Shown here: piece by piece, positions 32,348-43,825 of the stretch
Numbering within the stretch: the first letter of the stretch is position 1
How the letters are laid out: every line of letters begins with the position of its first letter
Assembly: GCA_030710605.1 (NCBI GenBank)
Contig: CP092865.1
Coordinates: 143,577,081-143,641,080 of the forward strand
Reading direction: 5' to 3'
Length of the DNA: 64,000 nucleotides
DNA from: Cordylochernes scorpioides
Taxonomy: Eukaryota; Arthropoda; Arachnida; Pseudoscorpiones; Chernetidae
Notes under the pieces: generated by a model
What the model saw: the letters and a program-made list of their open reading frames with translations, nothing else
What the model was told of the DNA's origin: nothing
Databases searched by the model: none
Made by a program: the position numbers and the translations under genes

Positions 32348-32349
32348 TA

Positions 32350-33211
32350 TTTTTCTTTATCCCAAATACATGTAGTTTGAGCCCCTATATTCATGAAATA
32401 TAGTTAGCGACTGCCATTCACTATCAAGGGAACTATGGGCTTACACATATGAAAATAGTTTTACTTTTGCCTTTATAAGTTTTCCAGAGTCCTTTTTGGT
32501 TATTTAACTCACCTATGGGATTTACTTCTGTAAGTCAATAACACTCGTTTAATAGTACAACTTGAAATTGTACAATTAGCTAAACACACCTTTTAAAACC
32601 TTTCTATTAAAATTAAATTTTTATAAATAACATATTTGTATGGATACTCTTCAGAAAATTTTTCTGACGAATTTTTGAATACCATTGTTAGTTTAAATTT
32701 GTGTAATTTTTCTCTATTTTTTTAAGACCATTGCTTTGAATCCAATTTTTCCTACACTAATTCTACATCGCTTCTTATTATCCCCATTTAAAGTTGTACT
32801 AGAAAATTAAATGTACTGGATGTTCACACATTCTGGATTACCCATCTTCTATTAAACAAATATGATCATGCATTTTTATCACCCAAAAATACTTATAAAT
32901 AAAGAACATATAGAATTCATAGAATATTTGAATAACCTGGTTGAAATTTTGACAGTATAGTTTAAAATTCATAATATAAAAAAGTTCATGATTATAGGTT
33001 AATGTGCATATTCAGAGAAATCGTTATTAACAATTTTTGAATTTTCTCTCTTTTATTTTTTGTATGACATCTAAAATAGTTTTCACTACATTTCCAATTT
33101 CTTTCCAATTAATTGATTTTTTTGTTTTATATATTCATTTACTTATACTCGAGATTAACCACGTTCGATTAAACTAATATAATATTGAAGTAATAATTCC
33201 TTCACCAAACT
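32350..33211. other. Non-coding part of duplicated block 1
   Basis: Diverged collinear match to 54822-55690 (for example GGGATTTACTTCTG, AATTAGCTAAAC, CCCAAATACATGT). No gene is seen. Confidence 0.6.
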
Positions 33212-33274
33212 TTAAGAATGAAATACTTTATGAGGAAAGAGTTTCTCTTTCCTCATAAAGTATTTCATTCTTAA
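33212..33274. repeat. Perfect 30-bp inverted repeat with 3-base spacer
   Basis: The left arm 33212-33241 (TTAAGAATGAAATACTTTATG...) and right arm 33245-33274 are exact reverse complements separated by TTT. The palindrome lies between two TAATATAATATT copies (about 33176-33187 and 33272-33283). In RNA it would be a very stable hairpin. Confidence 0.9.
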
Positions 33275-33334
33275 TATAATATTACATTTTTTATTTCATT
33301 AAAAATAAGTTAAAAATTTGAATAAATAATAAAA

Positions 33335-33480
33335 TTAAAGGTAACAAGACCAAATCTAAATTTTGATAAACAGCATTGTTACCATCATTAGATAATCACT
33401 AAGATTATTTTGTACTTTTTCTGATGATCGTAACAATCTTTCTGAAATGTGTCAAACATTTCAATAATTGTAATATGATC
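33335..33480 (+). repeat. Dispersed repeat R (GGTAAYAAGACCAAAT family)
   Basis: Begins AAGGTAACAAGACCAAATCTAAAT and continues GTTACCATCATTAGATAATCAC. Relatives are at 53113-53235, 56090-61700 (split by Pao), 62135-62235 and 63930-64000. Confidence 0.6.
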
Positions 33481-33764
33481 ATGTTACTTTTTTGATTAAA
33501 GATGCTTTAAATTGATAAATGTCTGTGTTTTCTACATATATTTATACAATATATTAACTATCAAGATGAAATTCATGACACAGTTTAGAGGATACAAATT
33601 TTTATTTTATATTTTTAATTTATATATAAAATACTTATATAGATAGTGTTATCTCTGTGTCTATATAAATAAAAAAGTTGGTAGTGTGTGTGCTTATTGC
33701 GCCCATGTTTTCACAATATTTTATCTATCTGGATGTAACTTGGATGCATTATATATGTGGTAAC

Positions 33765-34466
33765 TGAGAAGGTCAATCCTGTAGACCTCACTCCTGTGGT
33801 AACCAAGAGGGACATTCAGGGTGTGGAGAGTTTTTCAATACCTCTCTTCACCTTGGAAGACCTTTAACAGTTCTCTCAGAGTACAGGCAGTCGTGGTCGA
33901 TGCAGAATGGAAGACATGGGATTGTAACACACAAAATCGAAGAGACACAGTGATAGTAGGAAAGTTCCGTGAACAGAAAGAGTTGAGCTAGCAGCAAAAG
34001 ATGAAGAGTTAAGAAGAGGTTTCTTACTAGTCTATGGCGACATGGTCGATGGTGTGGACCTTGGAGACAACTGCAAGGGCTTCCACGGAATGGGAAGTGA
34101 CAATGCATTTCCGGGAATTTTTGGCCTTATATATCCTGCTGATGAGGAAGTACTTCATCTGATGCAATAAGGGCGTGGATCATGTAAGAGAGGTCATTGT
34201 ACACTCTTAATGACTCTGGAAACTTCCTACATTTTAAGCCTCGTTCTTACATGTTGGACTTCTATATCTCAATCTCTGCTATTTAGCTCAACTCTTATTC
34301 TCTTACACAGTTTTATTATCCTCAGTTTGTACAGAGTACATTACATATTGTGATGCAATGGTTCATGTCAATCATACGTATAATTATTTACAAAGGTGTT
34401 TTTTATTATACAACACGACAATCTAGTTATATTTACCAATATGGGGTTGTTGGTTCAAATTACCTT
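33765..34466 (-). mobile_element. Solo LTR of the Gypsy-A family, minus strand, diverged
   Basis: The reverse complement aligns with the Gypsy-A LTR: TAATTTGAACCAACAACCCCATAT, GTAATGTACT...GAGGATAATAAAA, TCTTCATCTTTTGCTGC, CATCGACCATG and GGTGGAGAGTTTT-type landmarks. It is flanked by (AT)n on both sides. It has no internal domain. It is absent from the matching place in block 2. Confidence 0.75.
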
Positions 34467-34619
34467 ATATATATATATTTATCTTGTGCTTTTTTAACGT
34501 GTGAAAATTACAAAATACAATAGTTTACATTTGAACATTTCATACACCCATGGTTAATAAAAAAATTAGAGAAAAGTTGTTTTGAAAATTATGTAGTGAT
34601 GGAATCATATTGCTGTGTT

Positions 34620-35430
34620 AGCTTTACAAAAGTTGGGCCAAAATCCTCTGCCTATATATAAACTTAAAATTTGAACACATTCAGATTGTTTATCAAACCA
34701 TTTAAGGGTTTACAAGAGGCTGGAACTATTAATGACCTACAAAGATGTGAATGGCTCACATTTAAAAGTCACAATTATCTATAAAAGCTGTTGGCAAAAT
34801 TATTTTTCAAAAAGTTTATCCTAATAAAATCTTAGAAAAGCAGATGAATTTAGCTCTAAAAACAATCTTCAGCATAATTGCTTGAGCCCTTGGACAGAGA
34901 GGTTTCAAAATGACACTAATAGATTAATAATTTAGGAAATTGAAAGAGCTTAAAATTATGTCGGTACTGTATGATGGTTGTTGGCAATAAAGAAATGTTT
35001 TCACAGATCATAAAATCTTTACTGTTGATGAAAATATTGTCAAAATGATAAGATATATTTTCATGGTTTTCTAGAATTTTCTTTGATAGTCGAAGACTTA
35101 AAAAAGTAATGATCCTACTTCCGTCAAATTTTGGCCGGGAGTTATTTACAAAGCTCTAACAGAGCTTAACTTCCAAACACATACTATAAAGTATATATAG
35201 GAATAAATGTTAAAGCCCCTGAGTACAAAACTTCAGAGAATAAAATAGGATATTTCAACTACTGCTTTCAAAGCTGTTAACTGGTTAGAGAATTTTCCAG
35301 AATTCCTAATAGCCAATGGTCTTCTGGAAAAGTCGATTCAAACACCTTCGATTATTTTGTAGTTGTAGTTAAAGGAAAATATGCTCTTGAAGATAATTGA
35401 AACCAGTTTTGGTGAGGACATTGAAAGGTG
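34620..35430 (+). pseudogene. Decayed Tc1/mariner-type transposase
   Basis: Fragments in several frames: FTDHKIFTVDENIVKMI (34995-35045), SVKFWPGVIYKALTE (35125-35170), and a QWSSGKVDSNTFDYFVV piece (35320-35360) that corresponds to the usual QWPxxSPDLNPxDYFVW region. An upstream RRIIRKD-like part is barely visible. The first half is matched at 63590-63940 in the second block. Confidence 0.55.
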
Positions 35431-35439
35431 CATGACAGT

Positions 35440-36170
35440 GGTTTGATAATTTGAAAGCCCATGTAAAAAAAATTAATATTTTGGATTAATTATATATATT
35501 TAAAAATTTACAACCAATTTTCAAGGTATTTGGCCAATGGTCCCAAAACATTGTTTTCAACTGTTATGACCTGGGATTGTATCCTGCATTGGGTTTTTTC
35601 TAATTTAAAAAGAATGTTTCAATTATGCCCAATTTTTGCAAAATTCCAAATCCACCAGTGAGAGCATACAAACATGCCCTTACAAAACCTCATGAAAAAA
35701 TATATCTAATATAAATTTAAGGCATATATTAAAGTTGATTTTTACATCAAATCTTCCTAAGATGACTATACAAAAATTGGTTTTGTTGGATGCTCTAGGG
35801 GGAGAGAAGAGAGCAAAATAGTTATTTAGAGTTTAAAACTTATAAAAAAAAACACCTTTTAATTATGTGGTATTGCAGAATATCATATTTTATTCTACCT
35901 GAAGAAACACTTTTTCAAAATCTAGATTTTTCTAAACAATCCACACAGAACGTAAAATAGAGATTCTCTGCAAGATTATGGTAATAGGCAATTAACATTG
36001 TTTAAATATCATAAGCACTTTTTCTACCCGAGTCCCTTTAACAGGCTGTCCTTCATTCTCCTTGCCATTCCTGTCAGAAACACTAGATTGTCTTACTTTT
36101 GAGGTAAGGCTGCAATATTTTAAAATACTCCCATGTTGATTACAGTAGAATTAAAAGGAAATTACATAGA
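35440..36170. other. Unassigned DNA
   Basis: I see nothing recognisable. Confidence 0.35.
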
Positions 36171-36174
36171 CAGG

Positions 36175-36400
36175 TGGGCTATGTTTGATTGAAGTGGACT
36201 ATGTCTGGTTGAAGCGGGGACATGTTTGATTGAAGTAGGCTATGTTTGATTGAAGTGGGCTATGTCTGGTTGAAGTGGGCTATATCTGGTTGAAGTGGGT
36301 TATGTTAGATTGAAGTAGGCTATGTATGGTTGAAGTGGGGACATGTTTGATTGAAGTAGGCTATGGTTTATTGAAGTGGGCTGTTTGGTTCAAGAAGTAT
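36175..36400 (+). repeat. 20-bp minisatellite, first array
   Basis: About 11 copies of GGCTATGTTTGATTGAAGTG with variants (GTCTGGTTGAAG). It ends in AAGAAGTATTTGCTTATTAGAGAG. The flank after it (36395-36540) is repeated after the second array. Confidence 0.9.
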
Positions 36401-36779
36401 TTGCTTATTAGAGAGATGATTTTGCTTCTAGTAGTTTGATAAATTAAACAGGTAAATATCCTGTCAACTACTATTATGATAAATTTGTCGACTTACTATT
36501 ATATTGTTAAATATGGAATATGAGATTTTTATATTAGGAACTAATTGTATAAAGAAAATAAGGTTTAAAAGGATTAAAGGTTTGGTGTAATTTAAAGTGC
36601 GAAAACAGCAATGATAAAATTTATATTTATAAATGGTTAGAGAAAATGAATGTAACTTTATTTAAATATGCGATTGAAAACTATTGAAAAGCATGGGTAA
36701 TAATTTGCAAAGTTAAAAAGGGTAATTCGTGTAAAATGGTAAATACCAAGTACCTTGGAAAGGATGATGATGGCTGGAG

Positions 36780-38100
36780 TTGATGATCTCGGAAGATGGT
36801 TGACAATGAATGAGAGAAGGCTGCTTGTTGCTTGTAGGTTGTTGTTTCTTATCCCCTTGTGTAAAGATTACACGAATTCAATGAGTTCATGCTCCTCAAG
36901 CTGTTTTATGATAAGCAGCAGCCTCTCCCAAAGGTTCTGTTTAGTGCATCTAATGCAAGCCAAAATATGTTCTGGAGCTGCAGGTGCCCAGCTACATTTT
37001 GGGCAAGTGGGGTAGATTTTGTTATTATTTTCCATCTTCAATGGCTTGAGATGGCCTGTTCTAAATCTTGTTATTGTCGTTTGATTATATTTCTGAGGTT
37101 CAGAGCTCCTCCTGGGTCCACTCCACTGTACCAGCTGTGCTTAGGTGGGATCCTCCAGTTCTTGTTTATTTTTGTTTTGGCTGCTGTTTCTATTTCTTTA
37201 AAAGTAAGTTTATTTTTCTGTGGCAAGGGTTCTTTTGTGCCTTTTTCGCTAGTGCATCAGCAGCTTAATTGCCTTTAATGCCAATGTGTGAGGATATCCC
37301 CTGTAGGAGGCGAATTTTTGAGGTTTTTGAGAGTTTTTGGAGATGACCAATTATGTTCCTGCTTATTTTGTTTCAAGTTCCCCTGTGTGACTCAAGTGTT
37401 GTATGGCTATTACTAATCAGTAAGAATCCATATATCTTGATAATTAGTATTTCTAATGGATTTTAAGGCTTCATAGATGGCTATAAGTTCTCATCTAAAG
37501 ACTGAGCAATAATCTAGGTTTATTCTGTTCATTTTCTCAATGCTATTTATGGTTTTATTGAGACAGCCACTGCTAGTGTGTCCCAACTCGTCTCTGCTTC
37601 CATCGGTATAGATATTTATTGCATTTTTAGGAATGTTATCATTTCTAATGATAATTGTTTTAAGTATTCTGGATTTTGGTATTGTTTGTTGGTGGGTTCA
37701 TTTAAAGTGGCATTAAAAATAACATTTTGTTGTGGTTCACATGGAGAATTTTTTTCTGCTGAATTTTTTATTCCACTTTTTATTTTAAAAATCCATTTCT
37801 TTTGGCCAGGTGGAGAGGGCATTCTTTTTGAGTCTTAGATTGAATTCTCAATCAAGTATGTAATTGGAAGTTCTGTGTTTGTTTCTATAATTCTTGATTT
37901 TGTTTATATATTTTGGAAGATTGTAGCTTCTTCTATCCTTAAAGGGCCTAATGTCTGCTTCATAAAGTACAATATCATTAGGGCAGGTTTTTCGAAGACT
38001 GGTAATAATTCTAGCTGTGCTTAGTTGTATCCTTTCCAGTGATTTTAGATTTGTTTCAGATGCTGTACCAGATTTGATATCCATATTCCAAGATAGGTCT
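36780..38100 (-). pseudogene. Non-LTR retrotransposon remnant: RT end, RNase H, zinc-binding tail
   Basis: Minus-strand reading shows the end of the RT (SLERIQLSTARIITSLR ... DIRPFKDRRSYNLPKYI), an RNase H domain starting IYTDGSRDELGH (about 37610-37570) with ELIAIYEALKSI and ILTDS, and a C-terminal FRTGHLKPLK then CPKCSWAPAAPEHILAC, a CX2CX8HX4C zinc-binding motif. This order fits I/LOA/R1-type elements. Multiple stops and frameshifts show it is dead. It is flanked by the two 20-bp minisatellite arrays. Confidence 0.78.
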
Positions 38101-38224
38101 AATTAGAGATTTGTAATTTAATTTTAGTGTGGTTGCATCTCTTGTAGGTGGCAATGGTTGTAGAGGTTGATAGCTATTGTTGATTGTTGAGGACTATTGT
38201 TGATTGTTGAGAATTATCGTTGAT

Positions 38225-38480
38225 TATAGATGGAAATGGTTGTTAGTTTGAATATGGCTATGTTTAGTTGAAGTAGGCTATGTTTAGTTGAAGTGAGTTG
38301 TTTGATTGTAGTGGGCTATGTTTGATTGAAGTGTGATCTGTCTGGTTGAAGTGGGCTATTTTTGATTGAGGTGGGCTATGTTTTGTTTAAGTAGGCTATG
38401 TTTGATAGAAGTGGGCTATGTTTTATTGAAGTGTGCTGTGTTTGATTGAAGTAGGCTATGTTTGGTTTAAGAAGTATTTG
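38225..38480 (+). repeat. 20-bp minisatellite, second array
   Basis: The same GGCTATGTTTGATTGAAGTG unit as 36175-36400, about 12 copies, followed by the same flank (AAGAAGTATTTGTATATTAGAGAG ... GACTACTATTATGATAAAT). Confidence 0.9.
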
Positions 38481-38599
38481 TATATTAGAGAGAGATAATT
38501 TTGCTTTTAGTAGTTCAATCAATTAAACAGGTAAATATACTGTCGACTACTATTATGATAAATATTGTCTGCTTACTATTATATTAAATATTGCTTAGA

Positions 38600-39380
38600 T
38601 TATTTGCTGGTTCTTTTGAGTACATGGCAACTAAATGGTATTGGTATGCACAGTCGTGGAAATTCTTGAAAATATAATAAATTAGTATTATTCACAATTT
38701 TCTTTAATTGAGTTGATGAAAATAACTAAGGAAGAAATGCCGACTTAAGGCAGGTGAAATTAAGAAAGCAAAAGTGAAATTTATATAATTACAAAATATT
38801 TGAGCCAGACAATGTAAAACAACAATAATGGATTTATATAGTCTGAAGCCACGACAACTGGAGGTCAACTTTACATATCAGTTAGTTCTAGAAATTATAA
38901 TTTAAAAGTAAAATAATTTTTATACAACATATATATAAAGTGAATAAACAATGCATTAGTTTATATTTAAAAGTGAAGATATAATTCGAAGGAATTATAA
39001 GTAAAAATATATGATAAAAATGATTCAATATTTTGCCGTCAGATACATTTAGTTTTTAACAAACAGAAATTTGTTTTTATTTCGTCACACCGAGAGAGAG
39101 AGAGAGAGATTTGCAACAGACTTAAATTCTAAGGAATAAAATATGCAAATAAACATGCTAATTTATTTATTAGGCGATGTGAAGCGGATGATATATTTTT
39201 ACCATTCAGACTTTCAAGTGTCAATGCTTCAAAATATAATGTAGTTTTGGATAAATATAACCAATATTAGAAGAAAAAATATTATTTTAATAGAGCCCAA
39301 ATTCAATAAAAGTTTCTAAAAATAGGAAGAATCATTAGAAGAAAACATACATGATTTTTTTTTTCTGGTAGAATGATGCA
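38600..39380. other. Unassigned DNA with a (GA)n tract
   Basis: No gene is recognised. A short (GA)n microsatellite lies at about 39090-39109. Confidence 0.4.
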
Positions 39381-39384
39381 AATA

Positions 39385-39710
39385 TGACAACTAAAAAAGA
39401 ACTGATAAAAGACAGACTTGTAGTTGGTGTTAAAAGCTTGGCCTTATCAGAGAAGTTGCAGTTAATACAGATTTAACAATGGATAAAGCAATAGAAATTG
39501 CCAGACAAACAAGATGTGAGAATGCAGCAGAAAACACTGGGCAGATGACTCTTTATAAAATACAAATATTTACTTTGTCAAAAAGCAAAACCAGAGAAAA
39601 GGATATTCTAATAACTTTGAGCAGAAAGAAGTTAGCAAGCCAGGTAGCAGTAGAAACTTGTATCAAGCAGGAAAAGTTAAAGAAACGTACTAGATATGGC
39701 TTATAGAAAT
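39385..39710 (+). pseudogene. Gypsy-C gag fragment
   Basis: KKELIKDRLVVGVK, then ALSEKLQL and DLTMDKAIEIARQTR match the conserved Gag stretch IRDRLVxGIxDxxLSEKLQ...LTLxKAxxxARQxE of Ty3/gypsy elements. The frame shifts near 39440 and 39475. Confidence 0.65.
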
Positions 39711-39899
39711 TTCATAATTGAGAACAATGTCAGCATTAATTGCAATATGTAGATGTTCAAAGAAGGGTCATTTATGAAACAATATTGAACAAAATTGGTT
39801 GCACAAATAACTACATGGAGTTAATAAAAATTTTCTTGGATATTTTTGCATTAATTATATTTCTTTCGATATAAGAATGAATCGTGAAATCACAGTAAA

Positions 39900-40530
39900 T
39901 GGTTAATTGATGCCATTCATAATTGATACTGGTGTTTTTCCTCTGTATTTTCAGAAAATTGCAAAATAGGCAAAGGTATTTGCACCAACTTCTGAAAGCT
40001 GAAAAGACTCTTTGCACTTTAGGGATGAAAATGCAGGTTTTGGAAAATTTTCAGGCTACTCTTCAAGTCAATGAAAAGGTTTTTCATGAAGATATTTACG
40101 TAGTTAAAGAGATATATGTTTCACTTTAAAGTGCTAAAGTTGTGAAGAACTAGGATTTTTCTGAAGACTAATGCAAATCAATTCTCATTCAGCAATTGAC
40201 CCTTTGACAGATTTCCCAGAATTATTCTCTAGCTTTGGAAAGTTAAATAAGCCATATACAATTGAATTTAAATATCTAACAAAACCATATGCAATTCAAA
40301 CTCCGAAAGATTCCATTTCCTTTGATGAATAAAATAAAGCAGAAGAACAAAGAAATGGAACAACAAGGAGTATTAGAAAAAGTTTGATCATACAGCAGAT
40401 AAGCTAATTCCCATGGTGATTCTTCTTAAAAGAATAATGAAATTAGAATATGTGTGGATCTAACCAGACCTAATGGAATTATATAGAGAGAACAGCATCA
40501 AATGCCTATTTCAAAAGAAACACCAAGTCA
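39900..40530 (+). pseudogene. Gypsy-C protease stub and RT start
   Basis: FIIDTG near 39920 marks a protease active site. FPELFSSFGKLNKPYTIEFK near 40215 and KPYAIQTP are the region before RT. EYVWI..DLMEL and REQHQMPISKETPSQ match the RT N-terminus (RICVDLTxLNxxVxRExHxMPxxEET). Many stops. The piece 40441-40527 is duplicated at 41948-42032. Confidence 0.65.
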
Positions 40531-40824
40531 AGACATTTCTGACTTGATTCCAGAAAAGAGGGCCAGGAAAATCTTAGTTCAGATTCAACAAGAATTGAAC
40601 ACCCTAACTCTTTGGGTGTACAAATGCCCAATGATAATTCCTCAAACCAAGAAAAGGACACTTCTTTAAAGCTACCAAGTTCAAGTAGAACAAGGTCTAC
40701 ATTTAACCCAGTTGTTTCAGCTAAGACTTGATGCCGAGACTCTTCACCAGTTGCCACCAGAGGTTTTTCCACCCTTGACGACTACCAAGGAACCCATGAT
40801 CACCAGGAGTGGAAGAAGGAACCC

Positions 40825-41340
40825 ATGATCACCAGGAGTGGAAGAGTCGTCAAGCCACCATCAAGATATAAAGACATAATTCCTTTCATCTAAAGGAAGG
40901 AGGGAATGTAGTATTCTGTGTGTAAATAAGATATTAGATCTTCATCATAGAAAGCGTAAACATTGATTTATAAGGTATAGATAAAATAAATGTAACCTTT
41001 TAAATATCTTCTTTCTTATTTCCACTCAATCATTCATGACTGGTGGAAGTAGAATGCATCTGCCTTTGTCATTAAAACTGGGAGCACTACTCATTGGCAC
41101 GCTGACTTAGCTCCAAAAGAAATGGCAGCCTCTGACATGAGGAACAGACGCCATGTGCAGCCGCTCCTAACATGGAGTACAAATGCTGCTCATCCTGTAT
41201 TCCTGGATTAGGAGCCCTTACAGGGTACTATCAGCCGGGCCAGCTGAGCCCAGGTTTTTTAGTGAGCTTGTTACTGCTCCCCCTCCTTCTTTTTTCATCG
41301 GGCTTGGGACCGGCAAAGGTGGAGTTCCTTTTAAATATAA
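40825..41340 (+). repeat. Pol C-terminus, PPT and LTR of the Gypsy-C family, copy 1
   Basis: ITRSGRVVKPPSRYKD is a typical last segment of gypsy Pol. AAAGGAAGGAGGGAA (40892-40906) is the polypurine tract, and TGTAGTATTCTGTG starts the LTR at 40907. The unit is repeated in tandem directly after. Confidence 0.8.
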
Positions 41341-41931
41341 GGAACCCATGATCACCAGGAGTGGAAAGTCGTCAAGCCACCATCAAGATATAAAGACATA
41401 ATTCCTTTCATCTAAAGGAAGGAGGGAATGTAGTATTCTGTGTGTAAATAAGATATTAGATCTTCATCATAGAAAGCGTAAACATTGATTTATAAGGTAT
41501 AGATAAAATAAATGTAACCTTTTAAATATCTTCTTTCTTATTTCCACTCAATCATTCATGACTGGTGGAAGTAGAATGCATCTGCCTTTGTCATTAAAAC
41601 TGGGAGCACTACTCAGTGGCACGCTGACTTAGCTCCAAAAGAAATGGCAGCCTCTGACATGAGGAACAGACGCCATGTGCAGCCGCTCCTAACATGGAGT
41701 ACAAATGCTGCTCTTCCTGTATTCCTGGATTAGGAGCCCTTTCAGGGTACTATCAGCCGGGCCAGCTGAGCCCAGGTTTTTTAGTGAGCTTGTTACTGCT
41801 CCCCCTCCTTCTTTTTCATCGGGCTTGGGACCGGCAAAGGTGGAGTTCCTTTTAAATATAAATAACTGAAATAAAGTAATTTCATCTGGTGAGTAATTTT
41901 TAATAATAAATTAAATAATAACTATACAACA
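41341..41931 (+). repeat. Pol C-terminus, PPT and LTR of the Gypsy-C family, copy 2
   Basis: A second copy of the same unit, with a few base differences. Its LTR runs 41429-41931 and ends ACTATACAACA. The RT fragment resumes immediately after. Confidence 0.8.
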
Positions 41932-41945
41932 GTGATTGTGCCTAA

Positions 41946-43490
41946 AAATAATTAGAATATGTGTGGATCTAACCAGACTGAATGGAATTATTAAGAGAGA
42001 ACAGCATCAAATGCCTATCTTAGAAGAAACACCAAGTCAACTGTGCAATGGTGAAGAGTTCTCAAACTTAGATGCTAACTCTGGATTATGGCAGGTACCT
42101 TTAGATGATAAGTCAAGAGACTTTACAACATTTCAAACACCCTTTGGGAGTTTATTGTCCTATCCTAGGACAAAAAAAAAAAGGCAAAAATAAAGTATTC
42201 GATAACTCAAAAAGAATGCCTTAACATTATTTGGGTAAACAACAAATCCTGGCCATATGTTCAAGCTTTATTATTATTGTGACTGATCATTCTTTGTTCT
42301 GGCTGAGAGACCCAGATCTCATAAAGATAATTGAAAAAAAAATACAACAAGAGACCTCTAAAAAGTTTTTTTTTTTCAAAATTCATTACACTCTAAAAAA
42401 GAATTTTAATCCAAAGCCAAAAGGATGGCTTCTGGTGGTCCTTCTTTACATAAGGCCAGGAATACTGAGACATTCCCATGATTCGCCCACTGCTGGTCAT
42501 CTCATTCACCAAAATCTACTAATAAAAATATTTTTCTGGCCAGAAATGTTAGAAGCTATATGCCTTACTGTTGTCAGAGATAAGCTCATCTCCCATAAGC
42601 GCAATTACAGCTAATACCCTCCTCTAAAGTTGCCTTCAAAAAGTAGGAGTATATAATTTTGGAAGATTTCCAACATCAGTGGCAACCATTGGATTATTTC
42701 ATGCACTTATTACCTAATGAAATATGTGACCACTAAGGCTTTTCCTACAAGTGAATCCATGGAAATTGTCAAATACTTTATTGAAGATGTCATACTAAAG
42801 AATGGCGCGCCAAGGGAATCAATCACAAATAGAGGAAGGAACTTCACATCTTCAATGATTAGTAATCTGAACAACCAGTGTAGAATAATTCACTGGAAGA
42901 CGACCACCTAACTATCATCTAATGTAGTGATTGAATAAAGTAAGTTAGGGATTAGATCCTCCCATTCTTTACATATTCATATGACACAGATAAACAAGAG
43001 TCTACTGGAATTACCTTATTTTTCTTTTTACATGGGCGTGATGTGAGACTCCACTGGACATTTTTGTCATAATATAATGATTTCATCCAAACTCAAGAAT
43101 CAAAGCACGACAACTGGCATGTATCCACGCCATGAGAGGTCTCAGGGAATTGATAAACTTCGATATGACGCTCAGTTAATCTGGTAACTTAGGCTGGAAC
43201 TTTATCGCTATGCGCAGAGTGGGATAATCTGAAAAATTAATGAGATGTAACTACAGACTATATAAAGTCACCAGAAAACCTTCTGATTTAACTATGCGAT
43301 AGATACATTTGGGGGACCAACAAAGTCGATGTCAAATTAAGGGCATAGTTCACGTTTGCAGGATGAAGCCTTACTTAGACCAAGAAGATCAGGAGGACCA
43401 CATAGAAGAGGACATGGAATACAACTCACCAAGCTACCAGGAAGAAGAGTCTCAACTGAAAGAAGACAACCAATACCTGAATTGATTTTA
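41946..43490 (+). pseudogene. Gypsy-C RT, RNase H, integrase and C-terminal tail
   Basis: RICVDLTRLNGIIKREQHQM and SNLDANSGLWQVPLDDKSRD (RT) are followed by a large loss of the RT core including YxDD. Next come ITQKECLNIIW and TDHSLFWLRDP (RNase H), HDSPTAGHLIHQNL and FFWPEM (integrase zinc region), VTTKAFPTSESMEIVKYFIE and ILKNGAPRESITNRGRNFTS (integrase core), and VCRMKPYLDQEDQED (C-terminal module near 43350). Frameshifts and stops are frequent. Confidence 0.8.
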
Positions 43491-43547
43491 AACCCCTTTA
43501 CTTTGTCTCGAGCCCTGAGACAGAAAATGTAAGTTCCCTTATAAACC

Positions 43548-43720
43548 TGTAATGTATATTAAACTTTTAGTTTGGCAACGCCAACTATTTATCATCATCA
43601 CTGAATAGCATTCAGAATTTGCATGTAACTTAAGAAATAAACAATAAGTTTTGTTTACCGCGTCTTATTAAATTTACATAGACTATAAAGAATATTAAAG
43701 TGTAAACGAACAACATAACA
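43548..43720 (+). repeat. 5' LTR of Gypsy-B
   Basis: 173 bp, repeated at 47778-47950. Unusually short for gypsy. No clear TATA box apart from AT-rich stretches. Confidence 0.9.
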
Positions 43721-43736
43721 TGGTGGCAGCGGTAAG
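43721..43736 (+). other. Gypsy-B primer-binding site
   Basis: TGGTGGCAGCGGTAAG follows the LTR directly and begins with the TGG that pairs with a tRNA CCA end. I cannot name the tRNA with certainty. Confidence 0.7.
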
Positions 43737-43825
43737 TCTATCGTTTTAAAATATAAAAATATAGGTATAATAACTATTTTAATTTTTTTTATATTTTGCT
43801 TTCTCATAAATTATAAAAGATAATT

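Larger units (their letters stand above)
39385..43500 (+). mobile_element. Gypsy-C: rearranged, decayed Ty3/gypsy element
   Basis: It reads, in order: gag fragment, protease stub, RT start, then an inserted block with the pol C-terminus and LTR in tandem duplicate, then the RT resumes, followed by RNase H, integrase and a second C-terminal tail. Every part carries stops and frameshifts. Its domains resemble those of Gypsy-B but the LTRs differ. No 5' LTR is visible to the left of gag. Confidence 0.75.
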
